Assembly (NCBI GenBank): GCA_023266455.1 | Contig: JAHFQD010000052.1 | Coordinates: 1 to 9,239, forward strand | Reading direction: 5' to 3' | Source: Candidatus Muproteobacteria bacterium | GTDB taxonomy: Bacteria; Pseudomonadota; Gammaproteobacteria; Acidiferrobacterales; Sulfurifustaceae | Length of the DNA: 9,239 nt | Shown: piece by piece, positions 1 through 7,957 of the stretch | How the letters are laid out: every line of letters begins with the position of its first letter | Position numbering within the stretch: position 1 is the stretch's first letter | The notes under the pieces: model-generated | Database searches by the model: none | Told to the model about the DNA's origin: nothing | The model's input: only the letters and a program-made list of their open reading frames with translations | Made by a program: the position numbers and the translations under genes

Positions 1-1
1 C

Positions 2-2701
2 ATCGTGCAACCGATGCGCACCATTCACCCCGACGACACAATCCCCGGTACCGTCCGCGCCGACAACCCAGACGCTCACATCGTCATCGTCGATCGCGTT
101 CTGGATCAAGCCGCACGGGTACCCGATGACAGTTCCCCACTTGAACCCCACGAACGAGGACGCGCGATTCTGGCTACCGTCGACCCCGCTGCAGCACGGC
201 GCGCGCCTGAAGACTCGCACCACCCCGCCGTGCGGGATCAAGGTCAAACCGGCGTACGTGCAACCGACGCTGACGCCGCCGGACACCAAACCGGCGATCA
301 GGGGCAATCCGGCGAAGCGACTAGCATGCGCGTTTCCGGCGAAGCCGATCCGGCGCAAACCACGGAAGCGGTAAGACAACCTGATACGGCTGATCCGGTC
401 GAGGCTGCACAAACCGGTGAAGTTATAGCGACAGCCGAGATCAAGCCAGCGACCCATACTCCCGCTGTCGAAGACGGTGTTCCGGTCGCCAGCTACGATC
501 CCGCTCGACCGCTCGCCATCGAAGAACCGCCCAAACCAACACGACGTGCGACGCATCCCGACGGCACCCGCGTGCGCAATCGACGGGAAACGCGACGCAT
601 TCGCCGCCCACTCGAAATCCCCGCGCCGACCAAACCTCCGTCCGACCTCGCGAGCAGAATGCTCGAGTGCGCGATCGAAGCTAGACGACACCCGGACCAA
701 CTGGATATCGAAGATATCTTGATCGACAGCAATAACACGTTGGTGAAGTATGACGGGCGGCATCGCGATCGCGGATTTAACCAAGCTGTCGCTACCCGAC
801 TCGGCGATGGCTTCAAAATAATTCGCCTGGCCGGCAGACGCTTCCGCGCGGGCGCCAAGAGTGACTTAGCGCCAGGCGTCGGTTTGCCGATCATATGGGC
901 GCATATACGCGAAGACATCGCTATCGCGAGAGACTACATCCGCTTAGCGCGGGTGTCGCCGGAGAAAGCTGCTAGGTTATATCCCGCCTTGGCGACTATT
1001 AATCCTTCTCGATCCGGCGCCGGCGCGCGCTTGGAACAAATGTTAGTGCGCTTCGCCGGCATATTCGACGCTTGCGCGTTTAACGTCATGGGAACATTCC
1101 GCACCGAGCTCAAAATAAAAGACCGCGTCAACTGGGATAGCGTAGAAATGGGGGAATTCGCCGTTAGCGCGGAAGGGAAAATTCAACTCGAGATATTCAC
1201 AACCTGGGGTCATTACGCGAGCCATCCGGAAGATGGCCGTCCTTTGGAACAAACCAGCGATTACGCCTATCTCGATGAGATCCGGACTTTCTTGAGAAAG
1301 TATCCAGAGCTCGTCGTGAATTTCATGAACGCCGGCGTCGATCGTTTTTCGGCGCCTGATACCACCTTAGTCACTCAAAACGAACAGGGGCATTGGGTAG
1401 ATAGCACAGGCATCGTCAGACACATGCCGGAAGGATACGGCGGAAGAATAATCCCAGAAGGCGATTCATTGCCGCTGCACATCGTCATCATGGATGATCT
1501 CGCACACCAATTCCCTAATGCGCGCTTCGTGCTCGGCATACGTTCAATCGAACCGTATCTCACTGACACCGGTATGGAACGTGGTCTGATGTGGTTCGCG
1601 ACGGAACATCCTAACGCGCTCAAGTATGGTAGCGGCGCGGTAGGTTCGGCAACGCTTCACGAAGATAATGCGACGATCCATTTATTCAAGCCATGGATTT
1701 TCAAATTCATTTCGCAGCACCCGGATACGGCGCGAGACATCGTTTACCAGTTCCTAAGAGGTAATGCGGAACGCGATCGTCGCGTTGCTCTGCGAAACGG
1801 CATGGATTTCGCGGAAACGCGACAGCGTGCAAACAACGTTTCCGACGACGTCATTTTGGAATGGCGCGAACGTGCCAACATAATCGCGGCTATCCAATCC
1901 GAACATTCGGCGCGCGCGCGCGAAGCGTACGACATCATCGTCGACCGCATACTGGGCGATGGGCCAGCGGAAGGCGTGACGATCACTCTGACCGGCGTTC
2001 CGCATCGTCCACCGGTAACGGTCACGGGCATACCCGTGCACAGCAGCGAAGTAAAACCCGGTGGCGTTGGTACCGCCGCCGGCGGACGACAAGAAGGTTG
2101 GCGGCAACGGTTGAAAATCATCGCTGCGAGCGGCGGGGCCACAACGTTAAACGGGATGCTTGCAGGATTTTTCTCGCATACCGCCAAGTTGGCACTGCAC
2201 TCATCGGCCATCGGTTTGCGAACGATGCTCGTCTCCATCGAAAGAAAGATGACCCGAAACGATCGCCGCGCGATGGACCATATGATCGAGAAGGGGTACG
2301 TCAGCGATTCCTCGCTCCAATGGTGGCAGCGCGACATCGAGAAAATGCAACGATCCTTGGAGATCCCGGAAGATCGAATGGAACAAGTTCGCGAACTTTT
2401 CGATCAAGCGCGCGCTGATTTACGACTATTCGATCAAAACCTCACGACCGTGGAACAACGAAAACTGGTGCGTCATTTGAGCGCGGCCATGTTGAAAAAA
2501 CTGGAGTTGGATATTTATCGCGCGCTCGGATTCTTCCCCGTGAGCCGATTCGATCCACGGCGTCCGCTTGGTCAACTTTATTATCTTGTTCAAGCGTTGG
2601 GACTAAACGTTTATGTAGGCTACAGCATAAAACAAGTTCTGGCAGACGGGAAAATCGATCTACGTCAACACAAGATTTACTCTGGTCAACATCAGCACTA
2701 G
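2..2701 (+). CDS. Large unknown protein with a degenerate amidohydrolase-like central domain; 5' end probably outside window
   Basis: At least 898 residues from a GTG at position 5, but the frame stays open to the left edge and no ribosome binding site can be seen, so the start is uncertain (the first ATG is at 14) and the protein may be much longer. Numbering from the GTG: residues 1-215 are low-complexity, rich in A, D, E, P, T and R, and probably disordered. Residues about 235-610 read like an Amidohydro_2-type TIM barrel: a DxHxH-like strand at 240-246 (IDSNNTL), an NP-then-helix segment near 333-350, a YLDEIRTFLRKYP helix leading to a strand ending MNAG (441-444), a YGSG strand (541-544), and a GNAER closing helix near 586. 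In active relatives these strands end in metal-binding H, H, H and D; here I read N/T, N and G, so catalysis is doubtful. Residues 700-742 and 855-880 are hydrophobic or small-residue rich, flanking a charged helical stretch (745-835). The coding frame is well supported; the fold is inference from remembered family patterns. Function unknown. Confidence 0.8.
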   Translation: MVQPMRTIHPDDTIPGTVRADNPDAHIVIVDRVLDQAARVPDDSSPLEPHERGRAILATVDPAAARRAPEDSHHPAVRDQGQTGVRATDADAAGHQTGDQGQSGEATSMRVSGEADPAQTTEAVRQPDTADPVEAAQTGEVIATAEIKPATHTPAVEDGVPVASYDPARPLAIEEPPKPTRRATHPDGTRVRNRRETRRIRRPLEIPAPTKPPSDLASRMLECAIEARRHPDQLDIEDILIDSNNTLVKYDGRHRDRGFNQAVATRLGDGFKIIRLAGRRFRAGAKSDLAPGVGLPIIWAHIREDIAIARDYIRLARVSPEKAARLYPALATINPSRSGAGARLEQMLVRFAGIFDACAFNVMGTFRTELKIKDRVNWDSVEMGEFAVSAEGKIQLEIFTTWGHYASHPEDGRPLEQTSDYAYLDEIRTFLRKYPELVVNFMNAGVDRFSAPDTTLVTQNEQGHWVDSTGIVRHMPEGYGGRIIPEGDSLPLHIVIMDDLAHQFPNARFVLGIRSIEPYLTDTGMERGLMWFATEHPNALKYGSGAVGSATLHEDNATIHLFKPWIFKFISQHPDTARDIVYQFLRGNAERDRRVALRNGMDFAETRQRANNVSDDVILEWRERANIIAAIQSEHSARAREAYDIIVDRILGDGPAEGVTITLTGVPHRPPVTVTGIPVHSSEVKPGGVGTAAGGRQEGWRQRLKIIAASGGATTLNGMLAGFFSHTAKLALHSSAIGLRTMLVSIERKMTRNDRRAMDHMIEKGYVSDSSLQWWQRDIEKMQRSLEIPEDRMEQVRELFDQARADLRLFDQNLTTVEQRKLVRHLSAAMLKKLELDIYRALGFFPVSRFDPRRPLGQLYYLVQALGLNVYVGYSIKQVLADGKIDLRQHKIYSGQHQH
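236..313 (+). repeat. Short degenerate direct repeat in the disordered N-terminal coding region
   Basis: Two 18-base copies start at 236 and 296, exactly 60 bases apart, and match at 15 of 18 positions by eye. They encode DQGQTG and DQGQSG. The motif CCGGCG also recurs five times between 249 and 355. The 60-base phase keeps the reading frame. This looks like internal slippage or duplication within a low-complexity linker, and there is no sign of a mobile or regulatory array. Confidence 0.4.
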
Positions 2702-2703
2702 GA
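2700..2703 (+). promoter_or_regulatory. Ribosome binding site of the second unknown gene, overlapping the preceding stop
   Basis: AGGA sits 6 bases before the ATG at 2710 and shares two bases with the TAG stop (2699-2701) of the upstream gene. This supports ATG 2710 as the start. It also suggests that ribosomes finishing the first protein can initiate the second, so the two products are probably made together. Confidence 0.6.
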
Positions 2704-2709
2704 CATGAG

Positions 2710-3627
2710 ATGTTGGCGTTGGTCGCGTGCGCGACCTTGGTCCTTGGGCGAATCAAAACGACGATGCCAATCCATGCGCTGCCATTACGAATCGCACAAT
2801 TGGCCGGTATGTTGGCGTTACCGTTGGTAGGCATTGCGGCAATCGTAACGAGTTTCGCGGACCCGAGCGTTATCCATATACTCTATGCGTTACTTTTGAT
2901 GCCGCACACCGCCTCCACCGGCTTCACCTTGGTGAATCAGGTCAGAACATTCTTCCGACGTGCGTCCTTACCGCCTAGTTATCATGAACTTCCTGGAATC
3001 TACGGTGGCGTTTCGCGCGCCGCGGCGGAATCACTGAGACTCTTATCGACTTGGAGCCTATCCCAAGTATTAATCTCGTGGCTTCTTTCTTTGTTTCAAG
3101 ACGATCAAAAACAACCCGCGCCCACCCAACCTGGAACGCCAAGCGATTCGCCGACGGCGCCGTCCCCATCCGGAACGCAAACTCCAACAACACCTAGCAA
3201 CCCACTACCCGGCCTACCACCGGGTCAATATTCCACCCCTCCCGGTGCACCGCCCACTCAGTATCCCACCGTCGTTCCGACGGCACTGCATACCAATTCA
3301 TCGTCCGCGTCTGCACCGCTCTTTGCCAATATTGCGACGCTAACCGACAACCGCGGCATGAAACTGCATCCCGTGCGGCGTTCCGGTCAAGGTTTATGGG
3401 AGTTAGCGGAAGAACTGTCAGGAGAAGGTTATGGCGAGGCAAACGATCTTTACCGCCAATTGTTACAAGACGCCGTAAAAAATCATGGTTTCGCCGCCGG
3501 CAGTGACGATGGGAATCCGTATAGCAACGGTCTACAGGGAATGCGCGATCTCGACGCGGTTAATTCTAGAGACGTATTTACTGTCTACGCGACCCGTACG
3601 CCGGCGGCGCCGATATACAGCATATAA
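2710..3627 (+). CDS. Unknown membrane protein with proline-rich linker and possible C-terminal LysM-like segment
   Basis: 305 residues; the function is not recognised. The N-terminal 130 residues contain several hydrophobic segments (about 1-13, 29-49, 54-66 and 116-129), consistent with an inner-membrane protein. I see no clear cleavable signal peptide. Residues 133-202 form a P/T/S-rich, low-complexity linker of the kind that spans the periplasm or separates domains. The C-terminal part (about 217-292) starts with an RSGQGLWELAEEL stretch followed by a G-E-G turn and a LYRQLL helix. That resembles the opening half of a LysM peptidoglycan-binding motif, but the second half is longer than usual and the match is weak. 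The gene follows the upstream unknown gene by 8 bases with an AGGA site overlapping its stop, so the two probably form a unit. A working idea is a membrane-anchored partner of the upstream protein that reaches the cell wall. It ends only 8 bases from the convergent serS stop. Confidence 0.75.
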   Translation: MLALVACATLVLGRIKTTMPIHALPLRIAQLAGMLALPLVGIAAIVTSFADPSVIHILYALLLMPHTASTGFTLVNQVRTFFRRASLPPSYHELPGIYGGVSRAAAESLRLLSTWSLSQVLISWLLSLFQDDQKQPAPTQPGTPSDSPTAPSPSGTQTPTTPSNPLPGLPPGQYSTPPGAPPTQYPTVVPTALHTNSSSASAPLFANIATLTDNRGMKLHPVRRSGQGLWELAEELSGEGYGEANDLYRQLLQDAVKNHGFAAGSDDGNPYSNGLQGMRDLDAVNSRDVFTVYATRTPAAPIYSI

Positions 3628-3635
3628 AAATATTT

Positions 3636-5021
<1,386 letters not shown>

Positions 5022-5405
5022 TTACGAAACTGACAACTGCCTCGCTAACACTACACCGAGCCAAGTCGCGGCCAGGCATAACACGACACTGAGCACGGCG
5101 TTCGCTGACGCTTTCAATACCTCGCCTTGTTCGATGAGATTGAACGTCTCGATCGAAAACGCAGAGAAAGTCGTAAAACCACCGAGCACGCCGATCAGTA
5201 AACCGGCACGCCAAAGTGTGTCTTCGCTTAATTGTTCGACGAACAGCACAAACAAAATTCCCATCGCCAAACAACCGACGATATTGACAACCAAGGTACC
5301 ATAGGGAAATCCGCGTCCGGCAAAAGCGTATACGGCGCTCGACAACCAATAACGCAACACGCTGCCCACGGCTCCGCCGACGCCGATTGCGAGCGCTTGT
5401 CCCAT
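5022..5405 (-). CDS. crcB: Fluoride ion channel CrcB/Fluc
   Basis: 127 residues, normal for the family. CrcB forms a dual-topology dimer in the inner membrane that lets fluoride out of the cell. Family motifs are all present: G-x-x-G-x-V-G-S-V-L-R-Y near residues 8-19, PYGTLVVNIVG with the pore asparagine N41, and GGFTTFSAFSIE (74-85) with the phenylalanines (F79, F82) and threonine/serine residues that line the fluoride path and the central sodium site. Four hydrophobic helices can be read. An in-frame start 36 bases upstream would add an arginine-rich leader lying inside the neighbouring gene; the ATG at 5405 gives the canonical N-terminus (MGQALAIG) and is preferred. That ATG shares one base with the TAA stop of the Sel1 gene, which points to translational coupling, and its own Shine-Dalgarno is weak. 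No fluoride riboswitch is apparent directly upstream, so expression probably follows the operon. Confidence 0.96.
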   Translation of the reverse strand: MGQALAIGVGGAVGSVLRYWLSSAVYAFAGRGFPYGTLVVNIVGCLAMGILFVLFVEQLSEDTLWRAGLLIGVLGGFTTFSAFSIETFNLIEQGEVLKASANAVLSVVLCLAATWLGVVLARQLSVS

Positions 5406-5917
5406 TATTTGCCGTCGGCGCGCTTCGCGCGTTCGGACCACTCACGCGCCAAATTTTCATCTTTGGGAAAACCGGCGAGTCCGCGACGATAAGCTTCAGC
5501 CAGTTGTTTTTGCGCGCGCGTATCGCCGCCTTCGGCGGCACGCGTGAGCCACTTGCGCGCTTCGCCTTCGTCCTTCTTCACGCCACCGAGACCGAACGCA
5601 TACGCGGCGGCTACGCGCCGCTGCGCACCCGCGTGTCCCTTTTCACCCGCTTGGCGATATAAGCGCAACGCGGCTTCTAAGTCTTTCGATACGCCGTCGC
5701 CTTTTTCATACATGCGTCCAAGGCGGAATTGCGATTCCATGTCGCCGGCGCGTGCAGCCTCTTCGCATACGGGAACCGCGCCGGTGAATTCGCCGATGTC
5801 GTAACGTGCGCGGCAATCATGCGCCGGGTTGACGGAAGAAGGCGTCTTCGCTTTCGCTTCGTCGGCCCAACCTAGCGTGGGCGCGATCAAGAAAATCATC
5901 AAGACAGAATATTTCAT
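5405..5917 (-). CDS. Small exported Sel1-repeat (tetratricopeptide-like) protein
   Basis: 170 residues. The N-terminus (K2, hydrophobic 4-16, then GWA/DEA) reads as a Sec signal peptide cut near residue 18, so the mature protein is probably periplasmic. About three Sel1-type repeats follow, at roughly 58-93, 94-129 and 130-165, each with the AQ/SQ-x-x-L-G/A-x-x-Y, G-x-G and D-x-x-x-A-x-x-W/L-x-x-x-A pattern. Sel1 solenoids bind other proteins; the partner cannot be told from sequence. Cysteines 35 and 51 precede the repeats and could form a disulfide in the periplasm. The ATG at 5917 overlaps the rarA stop in an ATGA arrangement and has a good AAGGA site 6 bases upstream. Its stop overlaps the crcB start by one base. 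I do not recognise this gene as a constant member of the ftsK-serS cluster, so it may be a lineage-specific insertion. Confidence 0.9.
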   Translation of the reverse strand: MKYSVLMIFLIAPTLGWADEAKAKTPSSVNPAHDCRARYDIGEFTGAVPVCEEAARAGDMESQFRLGRMYEKGDGVSKDLEAALRLYRQAGEKGHAGAQRRVAAAYAFGLGGVKKDEGEARKWLTRAAEGGDTRAQKQLAEAYRRGLAGFPKDENLAREWSERAKRADGK

Positions 5918-7272
5918 TCGCTTTCCTTCTTTGGCTTCGACGCAACCGATGGTGCCGCACGACGATCGAGTTCGCGTAAATATGTTAGACGTTCCGCGAT
6001 TTTACTCTCAAGCCCCCGGTCGGTGGGAAGATAATACCGCCGCCGTCCGAGTTCATCTGGGAAGTAATTCTCGCCCGCCGCGTATCCTTCGGGTTCGTCG
6101 TGCGCATAACGATACGCCTTACCGTAGTCGAGTTGTTTCATTAACTTCGTCGGTGCATTACGCAAATGTAACGGCACTTCTAATGACCCGCGTTGCTTGG
6201 CGTCGTCCATCGCCGCACCGAATGCCGCATAGACCGCATTACTTTTCGGCGCGCACGCTAGATAAACGATCGCTTGCGCCACCGCGAGTTCCCCTTCTGG
6301 ACTGCCCAATCGCTCTTGCGTTTCCCACGCGTCAAGCGCCAAACGCAGGCCGCGTGGATCGGCATTGCCGATGTCTTCGGACGCCATGCGCACCACGCGC
6401 CGCGCGATGTAAAACGGATCGCAGCCGCCGTCGATCATGCGCGCGAACCAATACAGCGCCGCGTCCGGATCGGAACCGCGAACGGATTTATGCAGCGCGG
6501 AAACCTGGTCATAAAACGCCTCGCCGTATTTATCGAATCGCTGTACGCCTCCTGTAATAACGTCTTTGATCGTCTCGAGTTGAATCGTCTCGCGCCCATC
6601 GCGCGCAACCGCCAGATCGGCGGTGATCTCAAGCAGATTCAACGCGCGCCGCGCGTCGCCGTCCGCGGCTTGCGCCAGCAAATCGCGGCCTTCATCGACG
6701 AGTTCCATATGCCGCGCGCCGAACCCGACGGGATCGACGAGCGCGCGATCGATGACTTTGCGCGCATCGACCGCGGTCAGCGCCTTGAGCACATACACAC
6801 GCGCGCGCGACAACAAGGCGTTATTCAATTCGAACGAGGGATTTTCCGTCGTAGCACCGATGAAGGTCAGCGTGCCGTCTTCGACATGCGGCAGAAAACC
6901 GTCTTGCTGCGCCTTGTTGAATCGATGCACTTCGTCGACGAACAACACGGTGGGTTTGCCATGCGCATGCGCTTGGCGCGCTTCTTCGACGGCGGCGCGA
7001 ATTTCTTTGACGCCGGCGAACACCGCCGAGATGGCGATGAAGTGTGCGGCGCTGGAAGAAGCGATCAAACGCGCGAGCGTTGTCTTGCCGGTACCGGGCG
7101 GTCCCCAAAAGATCATGGAGTGCAGTTGCCCGGATTCGATCATCAAACGCAGCGGCTTACCCGGCGCGAGCAAATGTTCTTGACCGACAAAGTCTTCCAA
7201 CCGCCGCGGGCGCAACCGATCGGCCAGCGGTTGCCAGGCTTTGGTTTGGGTTTCCGGAAAGAGATCCGCCAT
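5914..7272 (-). CDS. rarA: Replication-associated recombination protein A (RarA/MgsA), AAA+ ATPase
   Basis: 452 residues, full length. RarA is a tetrameric AAA+ ATPase related to clamp-loader subunits and eukaryotic WRNIP1/Mgs1; it acts at stalled replication forks and single-strand/double-strand DNA junctions. It opens with MADLFP and RPRRLEDFVGQEHLL, typical of the family. Walker A is GPPGTGKT (57-64), Walker B ends in D114-E115 within FVDEVHRF, sensor 1 is in GATTEN (140-145), the arginine finger is in LLSRARVY (R157), and the sensor 2 helix is GDARRALNLLE. The C-terminal tetramerisation part is intact, including the SEDIGNADPR and YKYPHD-like (here YRYAHDEPEGYA) motifs. It follows lolA by 32 bases with no clear Shine-Dalgarno, and its TGA overlaps the start of the Sel1 gene by 4 bases. 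Confidence 0.98.
   Translation of the reverse strand: MADLFPETQTKAWQPLADRLRPRRLEDFVGQEHLLAPGKPLRLMIESGQLHSMIFWGPPGTGKTTLARLIASSSAAHFIAISAVFAGVKEIRAAVEEARQAHAHGKPTVLFVDEVHRFNKAQQDGFLPHVEDGTLTFIGATTENPSFELNNALLSRARVYVLKALTAVDARKVIDRALVDPVGFGARHMELVDEGRDLLAQAADGDARRALNLLEITADLAVARDGRETIQLETIKDVITGGVQRFDKYGEAFYDQVSALHKSVRGSDPDAALYWFARMIDGGCDPFYIARRVVRMASEDIGNADPRGLRLALDAWETQERLGSPEGELAVAQAIVYLACAPKSNAVYAAFGAAMDDAKQRGSLEVPLHLRNAPTKLMKQLDYGKAYRYAHDEPEGYAAGENYFPDELGRRRYYLPTDRGLESKIAERLTYLRELDRRAAPSVASKPKKESE
5924..5928 (-). promoter_or_regulatory. Ribosome binding site of the Sel1-repeat gene
   Basis: On the minus strand AAGGA lies 6 bases before the ATG at 5917, inside the last codons of rarA. It supports this start even though the start overlaps the rarA stop by four bases. 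Confidence 0.6.
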
Positions 7273-7304
7273 AAGCGCGCCGTGTGCTTGCGCCGCGCGC
7301 GGTA

Positions 7305-7946
7305 CTAATCGCCGACGACGTCCACGCCCTTGGGCGGCGTGAACTGAAATTTCGTCGGATCGATTTTGATGTTTTCTTTGGCGGACTGCAGCGTCACGCG
7401 CGTGGTATTGCCGAAACCATCGACCATCTCGAGTACGCGCAACTTACCTTGATCGAACCCGACACGAATCATTTCGAAGCCACCGTCTTTTTTTCGAGGT
7501 GTCAGTTGCGCCCAGTCCATGTTGCCTTGCGGAGCTAGCGCTTTAACCGTGAAACTGTCTTCGAGCCGTCCGCGCCCCGCGAGTAACACCGCCGGCGTCG
7601 CACCTAGTCCACCTTGTAACGACCGTACCGTCACTTGTTCGAGATCTTTGTCGTATATCCAGATCTTCTGTCCATCGCCAACGATTTCCTGCTTCGACGG
7701 ACTCTCATACGTCCAGCGAAATTTATCCGGGCGATCGATCCACAACGTGCCGGACGATTCTTGAATCGGCGCCGACGCGTCGTCGAGAACCACCTGTTTG
7801 AAAGTAGCGCTGAAGGTGTGCACGTTGCCGAAAAAATTCCGCAGACTGTCGACGCTGTTCGTCGGTACGGGCGTCGGCGCTGGCGGCGCCGCTTGCGCCA
7901 CCACCGCGAGACAAATACCTAACAACACGAAAATTTTCGAGCGCAT
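7305..7946 (-). CDS. lolA: Outer-membrane lipoprotein carrier protein LolA
   Basis: 213 residues. LolA is the periplasmic chaperone that takes lipoproteins from the inner-membrane LolCDE transporter and hands them to LolB at the outer membrane. A signal peptide covers about residues 1-19 (hydrophobic FVLLGICLAVVA, cut after AQA), followed by a proline-rich linker (20-29) and the single domain. Family features seen: FSATFKQ (45-51), GTLWIDRPDKFRWTY (66-80) with the conserved W-I-x-R-P and arginine, DGQKIWIYDKDLEQV (91-105), the PAVLLAG loop (118-124), W-x-x-L-x-P (145-150) and the closing FQFTPPKGVDV (200-210). The ATG at 7946 has AGGA 7 bases upstream. It sits 9 bases after ftsK, the usual neighbour. 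Confidence 0.97.
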   Translation of the reverse strand: MRSKIFVLLGICLAVVAQAAPPAPTPVPTNSVDSLRNFFGNVHTFSATFKQVVLDDASAPIQESSGTLWIDRPDKFRWTYESPSKQEIVGDGQKIWIYDKDLEQVTVRSLQGGLGATPAVLLAGRGRLEDSFTVKALAPQGNMDWAQLTPRKKDGGFEMIRVGFDQGKLRVLEMVDGFGNTTRVTLQSAKENIKIDPTKFQFTPPKGVDVVGD

Positions 7947-7953
7947 ATCGTTA

Positions 7954-7957
7954 TCCT
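7954..7957 (-). promoter_or_regulatory. Ribosome binding site of lolA, overlapping the ftsK stop
   Basis: On the minus strand AGGA lies 7 bases before the lolA ATG and shares bases with the TAG stop of ftsK (7956-7958). This fixes the lolA start and suggests coupled translation. Confidence 0.6.

Noticed and set aside
1744..2337. Minus-strand open frame of 197 codons inside the large plus-strand gene
   Set aside because: It lies wholly inside a longer plus-strand frame, has serine/arginine/proline-rich composition typical of an antisense frame, and no ribosome binding site or domain was seen.
2590..2715. A frameshift joining the two unknown plus-strand genes into one
   Set aside because: The second frame is open upstream of its ATG but translates as a shifted shadow there. 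The AGGA site 6 bases before ATG 2710 and the hydrophilic end of the first protein support two separate genes.
5406..5441. Earlier in-frame start for crcB adding 12 residues
   Set aside because: The extension is arginine-rich and lies within the Sel1 gene; the family N-terminus begins at the later ATG, and the 1-base stop/start overlap explains initiation there.
7293..7302. CCGCGCGCGG palindrome between lolA and rarA as a terminator or operator
   Set aside because: It is a loop-less alternating GC palindrome without a T-run on either strand, and such motifs are frequent by chance in this GC-rich sequence.
6274..7308. Long plus-strand open frame (344 codons) opposite rarA
   Set aside because: RarA on the minus strand is complete with all AAA+ motifs. 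The opposite frame is an arginine/alanine-rich shadow with no recognisable domain, typical of GC-rich coding DNA.
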